Positions 17,303-24,928 of a stretch of 64,000 bases of DNA are shown in pieces. How positions within the stretch are numbered: the stretch's first letter is position 1; each line of letters begins with the position of its first letter. The notes under the pieces were generated by a model. It was not told where the DNA came from and did not search any database. It saw only the letters and a program-made list of their open reading frames with translations. Source of the DNA: Chryseobacterium sp. ISL-6 (GTDB lineage: Bacteria > Bacteroidota > Bacteroidia > Flavobacteriales > Weeksellaceae); contig NZ_JAGGPT010000005.1 in the NCBI RefSeq assembly GCF_018613715.1, positions 310,001 to 374,000 on the forward strand, given 5' to 3'. A program made the position numbers and the translations under genes.

Positions 17303-18184
17303 TTAATCGTTCTGTTGATTGTTCATTGCTGAGGTTACTAATGGAAGGCGGGAATCTTTTCCCTTCCATGAATCGAAAATCCATTCGAGGTCACTATCTG
17401 TAGTGTTGGCCAGAGATTGATCGGTTCCTGCCAAGAAGTTTAAATAATAACAGTGGTAGCCGTGTTCTGCTGCAACAGGATGGTAGCCTTTAGGAATCAA
17501 TACGGCATCATTATTTCTTGTCCGTAGGATTTCATCTATAGGATCTGCGTCATTTTTTGTATAAACCTGCTGGATAGCATACGCTTCTGGCTTTTGGAAT
17601 TTGTAAAAGTAGATCTCTTCCAGTTGTGCCTCCCGTAACTGTCCGCTATCATCTAGAATTCTTTCATCGTGCTTGTGAGCCGGAAAAGAGCTCCAATTTC
17701 CTGAAGGAGTGTAAACCTCTCTGCATACCAGTCGCGAACATTTGAATCCCGGAGGAATTAAATCGTTAAACTGACGGGTAGCATTGTCTCCACCAAAAAT
17801 CACAGTAGGTGTTTCTTCCGGGGTTACCAGTTGGGGTTCAAAATCATCATCGGCTCTGCACCAACTGTAGGCAATATCCAACTTATCGGAAGTTGATATA
17901 AGAATGAATGTTGTTTTGCGGGGAAGATACAGCGTATGTGCAACACCTCTGAACACATCTTTACGCCCGTTTTTTATTTCCCAGCTTCCTCTGTTGCTTT
18001 CTACGATATAATTACCGGATAATAATACAATGACCATTTCATTTTCACCGGTATCATAAGTCCATGTTTCGTTCAGCTCCATGAGGCGAGCTCCAAAATT
18101 TAACCAATTCCAGTCTGCATTTTTAGCAGATATGTTTTGATAAATTTTCTGATCTGTAGGTTTTCTGATAAGGTTCATTTGCAT
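17303..18184 (-). CDS. iolB: 5-deoxy-glucuronate isomerase
   Basis: A 293-residue cupin-type isomerase converting 5-deoxyglucuronate to 2-deoxy-5-keto-gluconate. Two beta-barrel halves; metal-ligand pattern WSSFPAHKHDERILDD followed by LEEIYFYKF (His, His, Glu) around residues 165-197, and a downstream HPVAAEHGYHCYYLNFLAG segment with more histidines. ATGs occur at codons 1 and 3, so the start is uncertain by two residues. It follows iolG by 22 bases and precedes iolC. Confidence 0.93.
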   Translation of the reverse strand: MQMNLIRKPTDQKIYQNISAKNADWNWLNFGARLMELNETWTYDTGENEMVIVLLSGNYIVESNRGSWEIKNGRKDVFRGVAHTLYLPRKTTFILISTSDKLDIAYSWCRADDDFEPQLVTPEETPTVIFGGDNATRQFNDLIPPGFKCSRLVCREVYTPSGNWSSFPAHKHDERILDDSGQLREAQLEEIYFYKFQKPEAYAIQQVYTKNDADPIDEILRTRNNDAVLIPKGYHPVAAEHGYHCYYLNFLAGTDQSLANTTDSDLEWIFDSWKGKDSRLPLVTSAMNNQQND

Positions 18185-18206
18185 GTTTTTTTGATAATTA
18201 AGAATC

Positions 18207-19238
18207 TTAAGAAAGTAGGTCGGATATGATTACCGGCTTTTTTTCTTTGAATGATTTGGTTAATGCTGTAGCTACCAAAGTGGCATTGGTTGCATTATTC
18301 ATAGTAAGTTCAGGTTGTTTGTTTTCCAGTACATGGTTTACAAAAGCTTGGATCTGTATTAGAAAAGCAGTTTGAAACCTGTCGAAAAAAGTTTCCATTC
18401 CTTCTCTTCTGATACCGTGTTTATCGGATATCTGAAGCATGTTTTTTGCTGGTGGATCACCTATTTTTAGGTTTCCTTCTGTGGCGAAGATCTCTGTACA
18501 GGTATTATGACCGAAGGAAGATGTTCTGGAAGCTGTTAATACTGCCATTGTTCCATTTTCTAATTCGCACATAGAACTGGTATTATCAGCATCTCCTGCT
18601 AGTGCGAATTCAGGGAATCTGTAGGCACCACCTAATGCCCATACTTTTTGGATTCTGGAGCCTAAGAACCAATGGGCAAGATCAATATCATGAACATTAT
18701 AATCATGAAAAATGCCACCTCCAGTTGTACAGAATTCAATTTGAAATGGAGCAAAAGTGTCTTTATCTATTGTTTGAGAATGTATAAGGTAGGGTGTGCC
18801 TACCAATCCTTCATTGATTTTAGCCTTAGCGTCTGCATAGCTTACATCGAATCTTCGGACAAATCCTAACATGGTAATTCTGTCCGGGTGTTTGGCAACT
18901 GCTTTTTCCACACGAATGCAGTCTTCGATGTTAAGAGCGAGAGGTTTTTCACAAAAAACATGATAACCGGCTTGTACTGCTTTAATAATGGCATCGGCAT
19001 GCTGATCTGTAGATGTAACAATAACTACAGCATCCATTTCCTCTTGTTGTTCAAGCATTTGCTCATAAGAAGCATATAAATTCGGGACATTGTATCTGTC
19101 TTTTACATAATCTAATTCCTCCTTTCTGATACTGCATGCCGCTACAAGATTGGCATTGGGCACAAGGTAAGTGATGTTTTTAGCATATTCTTTACCTAGT
19201 CTTCCCAATCCTACAATTCCGATATTCAGTTTTTTCAT
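18207..19238 (-). CDS. iolG: myo-Inositol 2-dehydrogenase
   Basis: A 343-residue Gfo/Idh/MocA oxidoreductase that oxidises myo-inositol to 2-keto-myo-inositol (scyllo-inosose) with NAD+. Seen: GIVGLGRLGKEYAKN dinucleotide motif at residues 7-21, FCEKPLALN with the catalytic Lys near residue 97, and HDYNVHDIDLAHW with the Asp and His near residues 173-185. It is centrally placed between iolE and iolB, which makes it the better iolG candidate of the two dehydrogenases in the cluster. The gap upstream to iolE contains two CTTCTAY heptamers (19240-19253). Confidence 0.92.
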   Translation of the reverse strand: MKKLNIGIVGLGRLGKEYAKNITYLVPNANLVAACSIRKEELDYVKDRYNVPNLYASYEQMLEQQEEMDAVVIVTSTDQHADAIIKAVQAGYHVFCEKPLALNIEDCIRVEKAVAKHPDRITMLGFVRRFDVSYADAKAKINEGLVGTPYLIHSQTIDKDTFAPFQIEFCTTGGGIFHDYNVHDIDLAHWFLGSRIQKVWALGGAYRFPEFALAGDADNTSSMCELENGTMAVLTASRTSSFGHNTCTEIFATEGNLKIGDPPAKNMLQISDKHGIRREGMETFFDRFQTAFLIQIQAFVNHVLENKQPELTMNNATNATLVATALTKSFKEKKPVIISDLLS

Positions 19239-19262
19239 CTTCTATCTTCTACTTTTTTTACT

Positions 19263-20144
19263 TTAAAACTTTAAGGTTTCCGTTATAAATTGATATCCTT
19301 TTTTTGCATATTCAAACGGATTTGCTTTGCCTGGATCTTGTTCTGCTTCCACAACAATCCACCCTTTGTAGTCACTACTGTGGATAATTTTTGATAGAGC
19401 CTGCATATCAAGATCACCATCTCCTGGTACTGTATATATCCCTAGCTTTACAGATTTTAAAAAACTATTATTGTCTTTATACATGTTGTCCTTTACATCT
19501 TTTCTTACATCCTTAAAGTGAATATGCGCTGTACGTCCTATGAATTTTGTTAATGCTTCTGCAGGATTTTCGTTGGCAAAATCAAAATGTCCACAGTCAT
19601 AATTAAGTTTTACATATTTTTCATCAGTCTCATTGAACAAACGTTCTACCTCCTCTTGGGTTTGCACCATGGTACCCATATGATGATGGTAAGAAAGCTG
19701 AATTCCAAAATCATTCAGCGCAATTTTTCCAAGCTCAGTTAATCCTTCAGTCAGTTTTTTCCAATCTTCATTGGACACTTTTTTACGCTGTGTAATAGGG
19801 GTATTAAATTCTCCATGAATTGTGTTTCCACACTCTGCACCACCCACTACTTTTGTATTAAAATGCTTAAGAAAATTGAGCTGTTTAATAAAATCCTGTT
19901 TTACCCGTTCATAAGGTTTTGTAGTAAGCTCATAGCTGAACCACTGATTACAGATTGTAAGACCTCTTATATCCAGATATTTTTTTAAAACATTGGGATC
20001 TTTCGGATATTTGTTTCCGATTTCACAACCTTGGTATCCGGCCAATGCCATTTCGCTAATGCATTGTTCAAAAGTGATATTCCCTCCTAATTCGGGCATA
20101 TCATCATTGGTCCAGCCAATAGGGGCTATTCCTAATTGTATCAT
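19263..20144 (-). CDS. iolE: myo-Inosose-2 dehydratase
   Basis: A 293-residue TIM-barrel protein of the xylose-isomerase-like family that dehydrates scyllo-inosose to the cyclohexane-dione substrate of IolD. Seen: LGIAPIGWTNDDMPELGG near the N terminus (the IGWxNDDxPxLG pattern of IolE), metal-ligand regions YHHHMGTMVQ, LNYDCGHFDFA and HIHFKDVRKDV, and a C-terminal VVEAEQDP. No separate iolI isomerase or iolH is present in the cluster. It starts 4 bases after the iolJ stop, so the two are likely translationally linked. Confidence 0.95.
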   Translation of the reverse strand: MIQLGIAPIGWTNDDMPELGGNITFEQCISEMALAGYQGCEIGNKYPKDPNVLKKYLDIRGLTICNQWFSYELTTKPYERVKQDFIKQLNFLKHFNTKVVGGAECGNTIHGEFNTPITQRKKVSNEDWKKLTEGLTELGKIALNDFGIQLSYHHHMGTMVQTQEEVERLFNETDEKYVKLNYDCGHFDFANENPAEALTKFIGRTAHIHFKDVRKDVKDNMYKDNNSFLKSVKLGIYTVPGDGDLDMQALSKIIHSSDYKGWIVVEAEQDPGKANPFEYAKKGYQFITETLKF

Positions 20145-20148
20145 AGTG

Positions 20149-21087
20149 TTATTTATATAATGCTGATTTATTGATGTTACCTAAAATCTCAAATTTTTTG
20201 GTTAAAAGGACTTCCAGTTCCTCCATATACTGTCGACCGGCCTTAAGAGGATCCAGGTGTTCGGGAGAATCTTGAAAATATTCTCTGAAGATCCTTATCC
20301 AGAGAATCCTCAGATCTGTAGCAATATTCAGTTTACAGACTCCATAGCTGATGGCTTTTCTTATTTCGTCCTCGGTAATACCTTTTGCGTCTTCTTTGAT
20401 GTTTCCTCCAGCGATATTAATCCGTTTTATCTCTTCAATATCTATAGAGGAAGCCCCATGTAAAACAATCGGGAAATTAGGGACCCTTTTTTGGATGTCT
20501 TCCAGTAAATCGAGACGCAGGCCTTTTCCTCCTGAAAATTTATAAGCACCATGACTTGTGCCAATGGCTACGGCAAGACTGTCGCAATGGGTTTTCTTTA
20601 CAAAATACTCTACATCGGCAGGATTAGTGTACAATGCATTTTCTTCCTCTATATTGAGATGATCTTCAATACCGCTTAGTACACCAAGTTCCGCTTCTAC
20701 TGCAATGTTTTTTTGATGAGCCTGGTCTACCACTAATTTCGTTCTTTCAATATTCTTTTCCAAAGGATCATGTGATGCATCGATCATTACAGAAGTATAC
20801 TCACCGGAATCAATGGCATTATTGATATGAGGCTCATTGCCATGATCAAGATGCATGGCAAAAACAACATTCGGATATATTTTTGTTGCAGACTTGATAC
20901 AGTTGACCAGCATTATGGGATTCATGTATTCTCTTGCAGCGGGTGTGGTTTGTATAATAAAGGGGGCATTCAATTTTTGAGCTGTGCTGAACAGCCCATG
21001 AATCTGTTCGGGACTGGATATATTGATCGCCGGAATACAAAACTTTCCATAGGCTTTTTTAAAAAGGATAACGGGATTAATTTTCAT
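20149..21087 (-). CDS. iolJ: Class II aldolase, probable 2-deoxy-5-keto-gluconate 6-phosphate aldolase
   Basis: A 312-residue class II (zinc) aldolase. Seen: IPAINISSPEQI substrate strand, FAMHLDHGNE with zinc-binding His around residues 77-86, VMIDASHDP, AEAELG-type segment (VEAELGVLSG), LAVAIGTSHGAYKF and VLHGASSI with further metal ligands. The family also contains fructose- and tagatose-bisphosphate aldolases, so substrate is assigned by position as first gene of the iol operon: it would split DKG-6-phosphate into DHAP and malonate semialdehyde. The 248 bases upstream hold the candidate operator and the divergent LacI gene. Confidence 0.87.
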   Translation of the reverse strand: MKINPVILFKKAYGKFCIPAINISSPEQIHGLFSTAQKLNAPFIIQTTPAAREYMNPIMLVNCIKSATKIYPNVVFAMHLDHGNEPHINNAIDSGEYTSVMIDASHDPLEKNIERTKLVVDQAHQKNIAVEAELGVLSGIEDHLNIEEENALYTNPADVEYFVKKTHCDSLAVAIGTSHGAYKFSGGKGLRLDLLEDIQKRVPNFPIVLHGASSIDIEEIKRINIAGGNIKEDAKGITEDEIRKAISYGVCKLNIATDLRILWIRIFREYFQDSPEHLDPLKAGRQYMEELEVLLTKKFEILGNINKSALYK

Positions 21088-21156
21088 CTGTGCTAATAAA
21101 TATTTTTATTATTGTTTTATCAATAAATAGGTTTTGTTTTTGATAAAATATCGATT

Positions 21157-21168
21157 GTGTTCGAACAC
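21157..21168. promoter_or_regulatory. Candidate LacI-family operator GTGTTCGAACAC
   Basis: A perfect 12-bp palindrome with a central CG, the form expected for a LacI-family operator, in the AT-rich divergent region between iolJ (start 21087) and the regulator (start 21336). It is 70 bases upstream of iolJ and 168 upstream of the regulator. Binding is inferred, not shown. Confidence 0.6.
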
Positions 21169-21295
21169 GAATTTATATATTTATTTATAATACGCAAAAT
21201 TTTTAGTGATAATTTATTTTTTTAATTTTATTTTTATGTGTTTAAGGTGGATTATCCAACGTTTTTTGGTGTAATAAAAAATGGAGGTATTTTTT

Positions 21296-21303
21296 TATAT
21301 TTG
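21296..21303 (+). promoter_or_regulatory. -7 box TATATTTG for the LacI-family gene
   Basis: An exact TAnnTTTG 33 bases before the TTG start at 21336. No comparable exact box was found on the minus strand for the iol operon. Confidence 0.55.
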
Positions 21304-21335
21304 TTATCCTTATATTCATCTAAAAAACAGGTAAT

Positions 21336-22385
21336 TTGACAATTAAAGATATAGCCCGGCTGGCTGGCGTTTCTCCTGGAACGGTTGACAGAATACTGCA
21401 TAAAAGAGGCGGAGTCTCAAAAGATGCGGAAAAAAAAGTTCTTGAGATCATCGAACAGGTTGGCGGATTTACCCCCAATGTTATTGCCCGGAATCTGGTA
21501 CTTAATAAAGTATATCAGATTGCCGTTTTAATGCCGCTTTGTAATGCCGAAAGCCCCTTTTGGCAATATCCTAAAGAGGGTGTACTGAAAGCTATAGAAG
21601 AAGTTTCCAGTTATGGGATGAAGGTTAATATTTCGTATTTTGACGAATTTGATGTCGAAACATACAAGAAAGCACTGGATGAAATTTTAAAAGATAAAAA
21701 CCTGGATGGAATTATCATTGCTCCTCATTTTACAAGAGAGACTCTCGACAGAAAATCACAGTTGGAAGAGCTGAATATACCATACGTTTTTATGAATGTG
21801 CCACTTACGGGACTTAATAATATATCTTTTGTAGGGCAAGACTCTTTTGGAAGCGGCCGTCTTGCAGCGAAGCTTTTCCATATTTCTCAAAATACCAGAA
21901 AACCAAGGATTATAGTAGTAGAAGTATTGGAAGATTTTGAAAATTATTATGGTTTAGATCAGCGTGTAAAAGGTTTTATAAGTTTTTTCGCAGACCATCC
22001 TTCCTATTTTAAGATCGATAAGCTGAGGGTTCCCAATAAAAATAGCCAGGTTTTTTATCAATTGTTGGAAGAAAGCCTTAAAATGTATGATGATATTGGT
22101 GGGATGTTTTTTCCATCTAATGCACTTACAAAGGCCGGGAAGTATTTTGATATGCACCAGATAAAGCTGGATATGGTTGTAGGATATGATATGACAGAAG
22201 AAAATAAAGAATATATGAATAAGGGTATTTTTACCTTTTTAATCTGTCAGGAACCTTTTCAACAAGGATATAAAAGCATTAAATTAATGTTTGAACATTT
22301 AATATATGGAAAGAAACTTAACACAGTTTACCATTCACCGATACAGATTCTGGCTAAAGAAAACTTAGAATATTACATTGATTGA
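21336..22385 (+). CDS. LacI-family regulator, probable iol operon regulator
   Basis: A 349-residue DNA-binding protein: helix-turn-helix with hinge at residues 1-60 (TIKDIARLAGVSPGTVDRIL, RGGVSKDAEKKV), then a periplasmic-binding-protein-like sensor domain (IAVLMPLCNAESPFW through YHSPIQILAKENL). It starts with TTG; the HTH begins at the second codon, so a later start would destroy it. Divergent from the inositol operon, it is the likely inositol-responsive regulator. B. subtilis uses a DeoR-type IolR instead, so this is a different regulator class for the same pathway. Ligand and sign of control are unknown. Confidence 0.88.
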   Translation: MTIKDIARLAGVSPGTVDRILHKRGGVSKDAEKKVLEIIEQVGGFTPNVIARNLVLNKVYQIAVLMPLCNAESPFWQYPKEGVLKAIEEVSSYGMKVNISYFDEFDVETYKKALDEILKDKNLDGIIIAPHFTRETLDRKSQLEELNIPYVFMNVPLTGLNNISFVGQDSFGSGRLAAKLFHISQNTRKPRIIVVEVLEDFENYYGLDQRVKGFISFFADHPSYFKIDKLRVPNKNSQVFYQLLEESLKMYDDIGGMFFPSNALTKAGKYFDMHQIKLDMVVGYDMTEENKEYMNKGIFTFLICQEPFQQGYKSIKLMFEHLIYGKKLNTVYHSPIQILAKENLEYYID

Positions 22386-22400
22386 TTCATGTCTGTTATA

Positions 22401-22440
22401 AAAAGAGACCGTATCAAAACTCTTGAAAACGGTCTTTTTA
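22401..22440 (+). terminator. Terminator after the LacI-family gene
   Basis: GACCGT and ACGGTC arms flanked by A and T runs (extended stem with one 2-base bulge), then T-rich sequence. Lies 16 bases after the stop codon. Confidence 0.7.
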
Positions 22441-22524
22441 TTTTTTTGATCGACCTTCTATTGAAGGGATTTTCAAATTGAAGATTCTCAACCCATATCA
22501 TTAGTTGCGAAACAAATTTTTTCT

Positions 22525-23124
22525 TTATACCTCGAAAATTACCGTTTCGGATTTCAATCTTTTCTTTGTGGTTACCATTGGATGATTGGTATCGTCTTCT
22601 GATCTTTCACCAATTGCAACAGCAAAGACGGTTTCGTAAGAATCATTTTTTAGAATATCATCATATTTATCCGTTTCAATTCCTTCCATTGGCGTTGAAT
22701 CTATTCCCATGTCTGCGCAAGCGGAAAGCAAAATTCCTAAAGAAAGATATACCTGATGTGCCAGCCATGATTTTATTTCTATTTCGCCTTTAGGTTTTAC
22801 CATAGTTCTGTAATAATTTATAGAGCCCTCTGGTAGATTTTCTTCTATCTGTTTTTCAAAATCTTCAACATTTTTCAAAACCTGAAAAGCAATTAGATGA
22901 CTGCTATCCAATATCTTTTCTTTGTTAAAGTAAGATACTTCTGCTAATTCTTTTTTGACCTGATTGTCATTTATAAAGACAAAATTCCATGGTTGGCTAT
23001 TAATAGACGATGGACTCAGGTTAAGAATTTCTTTCAACTGAAGTATTTGTTCACTACTTACTTTACCTTGTGGATTATACTTTTTTACAGTATATCTTGT
23101 TTTCATTTTGTTTAAAAAGTTCAT
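22525..23124 (-). CDS. Nitroreductase-family NAD(P)H oxidoreductase
   Basis: A 199-residue flavoprotein of the NfsB type. Seen: MKTRYTVKKYNPQGKVS (the R-x-x-x-K-x-[FY] FMN-binding start), LNLSPSSINSQPWNFVFI near residues 33-50 (SxxNxQPW FMN contact), and a C-terminal VFAVAIGERSEDD. These enzymes reduce quinones, nitroaromatics or flavins in the cytoplasm. It is divergent from an HxlR regulator with a palindrome between them, a common arrangement for redox- or electrophile-responsive control. Confidence 0.9.
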   Translation of the reverse strand: MNFLNKMKTRYTVKKYNPQGKVSSEQILQLKEILNLSPSSINSQPWNFVFINDNQVKKELAEVSYFNKEKILDSSHLIAFQVLKNVEDFEKQIEENLPEGSINYYRTMVKPKGEIEIKSWLAHQVYLSLGILLSACADMGIDSTPMEGIETDKYDDILKNDSYETVFAVAIGERSEDDTNHPMVTTKKRLKSETVIFEV

Positions 23125-23133
23125 AATTTTTAT

Positions 23134-23150
23134 ACTATATTTTTTATAGT
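23134..23150. promoter_or_regulatory. Candidate HxlR operator palindrome
   Basis: ACTATA and TATAGT form an inverted repeat with a T5 spacer. It sits just downstream of the nitroreductase -7 box, where a repressor would cover the transcription start. Confidence 0.5.
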
Positions 23151-23152
23151 TG

Positions 23153-23160
23153 CAAAACTA
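23153..23160 (-). promoter_or_regulatory. -7 box TAGTTTTG for the nitroreductase
   Basis: Plus-strand CAAAACTA reads TAGTTTTG on the minus strand, an exact TAnnTTTG, 29 bases upstream of the start codon. Confidence 0.55.
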
Positions 23161-23172
23161 ATGTAAGTTTAT

Positions 23173-23180
23173 TATCTTTG
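23173..23180 (+). promoter_or_regulatory. -7 box TATCTTTG for the HxlR gene
   Basis: An exact TAnnTTTG 29 bases upstream of the ATG at 23210. It is spaced 12 bases from the opposing nitroreductase box. Confidence 0.6.
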
Positions 23181-23209
23181 CAATAACGGTCAAAAATGAT
23201 AGTATTAAA

Positions 23210-23557
23210 ATGTATACAATAGATAATAAAACATACCCATGCTGTACAAGCGTAACGATGAAATTTATAGGTGGCAAATGGAAAGCTGTAATTTTATATC
23301 ACCTCATTGAGGGAACAAAAAGATATAATGAGATCAGAAAAGATATTCCAACGATTACAGAGCGAACGTTGAGTCTTCAGTTAAAGCAATTAGAAGAAGA
23401 TGGAATTATCAGTAGGAAGGTTTTTACTGCTAAACCACCGTTGGTCGTAGAATATTCCCTAACAGATTTTGGAAAAACCTTATTACCTGTTTTAAATGAA
23501 ATTACAAAATGGGGTGAAGATGCAATATCAATATCAAAAAAAATAGCCAGAAATTAA
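23210..23557 (+). CDS. HxlR-family winged-helix regulator
   Basis: A 115-residue regulator. CCTSVTMKFIGGKWKAVILYHL near residues 12-33 is the family signature (Cys followed by GGKW), then TERTLSLQLKQLEEDGII forms the recognition helix and wing. HxlR proteins such as HypR and YodB sense electrophiles or disulfide stress through an N-terminal Cys; here two adjacent cysteines (residues 12-13) could do so. Divergent from the nitroreductase it probably controls. Its 3' end overlaps the convergent rsmD stop by 4 bases. Confidence 0.9.
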   Translation: MYTIDNKTYPCCTSVTMKFIGGKWKAVILYHLIEGTKRYNEIRKDIPTITERTLSLQLKQLEEDGIISRKVFTAKPPLVVEYSLTDFGKTLLPVLNEITKWGEDAISISKKIARN

Positions 23558-24132
23558 ATTTCCTGGCTACTAGCATCTATTTTATTTGGTTCAAAAAAGC
23601 TGAAACTTACATTTCCATACTTTCGTGTGTCTATCAGGTTGGGATGATCGAATTTAAAACGACTTTGGTGTTCTATAATTAAAACTCCGTTTTCTTTCAG
23701 GTATTTATTGTGTAATACCAGAGAAATAATTTCATGGTATTTCTTTTCTTCAGTTTCAAAAGGAGCATCAGCAAAAGCGATCTCAAATGATTTTTTATTC
23801 CTGAACTTCTTTAGCCAATCGGTAACATCGCCTCTCTGTACATTAATCTGTGAAGACATATCTAACTCAGAAGCTGTCGAATTAATGAAGCTTGTGTGTT
23901 TTGGGTTCAGTTCTACAGAAGTTACATCCTGGCAACCTCTTGAGGCAAATTCTAATGAAATAGAACCGATGCCAGCAAAGAGATCAAGTACAGAGATCGA
24001 CTGCATATCGTATTTGTTTTCCAAAATACTGAATAGAGCTTCCTTTGCAAAGTCTGTTGTTGGCCTTACATCGAAATTTTTAGGAGCGGCTATTTTTTTG
24101 GCTTTCCAACGGCCTGAGATTATTCTGTACAT
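23554..24132 (-). CDS. rsmD: RsmD-type 16S rRNA guanine-N2 methyltransferase
   Basis: A 192-residue SAM-dependent methyltransferase expected to modify G966 of 16S rRNA. Seen: MYRIISGRWKAKKIAAP at the N terminus and RPTTDFAKEALFSIL (both RsmD signatures), VLDLFAGIGSISLEFASRG SAM motif at residues 48-66, and VTSVELNPK. The catalytic motif IV, normally DPP(Y/F), reads DAPF at residues 122-125. The substitution of the first Pro is unusual; the fold and context remain RsmD. It is downstream of the DUF3822 gene, as I recall for Bacteroidota generally. Confidence 0.88.
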   Translation of the reverse strand: MYRIISGRWKAKKIAAPKNFDVRPTTDFAKEALFSILENKYDMQSISVLDLFAGIGSISLEFASRGCQDVTSVELNPKHTSFINSTASELDMSSQINVQRGDVTDWLKKFRNKKSFEIAFADAPFETEEKKYHEIISLVLHNKYLKENGVLIIEHQSRFKFDHPNLIDTRKYGNVSFSFFEPNKIDASSQEI

Positions 24133-24135
24133 GTT

Positions 24136-24198
24136 GTTTAGTAGTTAGATTGTAGGTAATGGGTAGCAGGTATTATTTGCTGCCTATAACCTAGTTAA
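24136..24198. repeat. Heptad-periodic inverted repeat between rsmD and DUF3822 gene
   Basis: Nine consecutive 7-base units cover the gap. Left units resemble TAnnnGG (TAATGGG, TAGCAGG), right units TnnnnCC (TGCTGCC, TATAACC). The inner arms 24153-24168 and 24178-24193 pair at 13 of 16 positions with a 9-base loop. The right arm reaches into the stop codon of the DUF3822 gene. Confidence 0.6.
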
Positions 24199-24907
24199 GT
24201 ATGAAATTCTTATTAGGAACATTATCAAATACAATTTTCAAATTCTTTACGAACTTTTGCAGTTCAGAAATGAAGGTTTCGTTTTCCGTAGTTTCTCCGT
24301 ATGCATAGAAATTAGTTTCATTTATTCCAAAGCCTATTTTACTTAAAGTAAACATAACGAAGTAAAGAAAGTCAACCTCTGAATTTACATCCAGGTTATT
24401 GTATAAGATGAGTTTTTTATTGTCGATTGCAAAAAACTCACATTGATTATGATAAAGATTAATGTGAATTTCTTTATTATTTTTATTATTGATCGAGTTT
24501 AAAAACTTTTCTCCCGAAAAATTAAAGTGAACAGGAATTGCCAACTCTTTTATTTTCTTGTAAAAAGCTTTTGGAAAAGTATAATAGAACTGGATCCTGA
24601 ACTTTTTATTTAAAGAAAGCATAAGCTCTTCATTCTCCTTATCAACGGGAGCGTTAAAAGAGATCAGGTCATATCCCGCCTCATGCTCTGAAAAACCTTC
24701 AGGCATTAATGTAAAATGATTAAAAGCTGAAATAACAGAAATTTCATCGAATCTTTGTTTAATTAAAACTTCATCCAGTTTTTCAGCGATAAAATCCTTA
24801 GGAGATTCTTCAGTAACGAAATAGGATTTTTCCTCCAAAATGCTCTTGTTTTTGGCAATTTGGTAGATTAATCCGTCTTTTGTAAAAAGTAAATTAAGTA
24901 CGTTCAT
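24191..24907 (-). CDS. DUF3822 family protein
   Basis: A 238-residue soluble protein. It matches the DUF3822 family of Bacteroidota in length, in the VISAFNHFTLMPEGF segment (residues about 58-72) and in its position upstream of rsmD. The family is thought to adopt an actin/hexokinase-like ATPase fold; function is unknown. A promoter box at 24921-24928 overlaps the end of the upstream smr gene, so DUF3822-rsmD may be transcribed separately as well as by read-through. Confidence 0.8.
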   Translation of the reverse strand: MNVLNLLFTKDGLIYQIAKNKSILEEKSYFVTEESPKDFIAEKLDEVLIKQRFDEISVISAFNHFTLMPEGFSEHEAGYDLISFNAPVDKENEELMLSLNKKFRIQFYYTFPKAFYKKIKELAIPVHFNFSGEKFLNSINNKNNKEIHINLYHNQCEFFAIDNKKLILYNNLDVNSEVDFLYFVMFTLSKIGFGINETNFYAYGETTENETFISELQKFVKNLKIVFDNVPNKNFILN

Positions 24908-24920
24908 AGTTCAATTGATG

Positions 24921-24928
24921 CAAATTTA
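24921..24928 (-). promoter_or_regulatory. -7 box TAAATTTG for DUF3822-rsmD
   Basis: Plus-strand CAAATTTA reads as an exact TAnnTTTG on the minus strand, 14 bases upstream of the DUF3822 start and overlapping the stop of the smr gene. Confidence 0.55.

Noticed and set aside
23708..24148. A 146-residue plus-strand frame antisense to rsmD
   Set aside because: Opposite-strand shadow of rsmD with no recognised domain or start signals.
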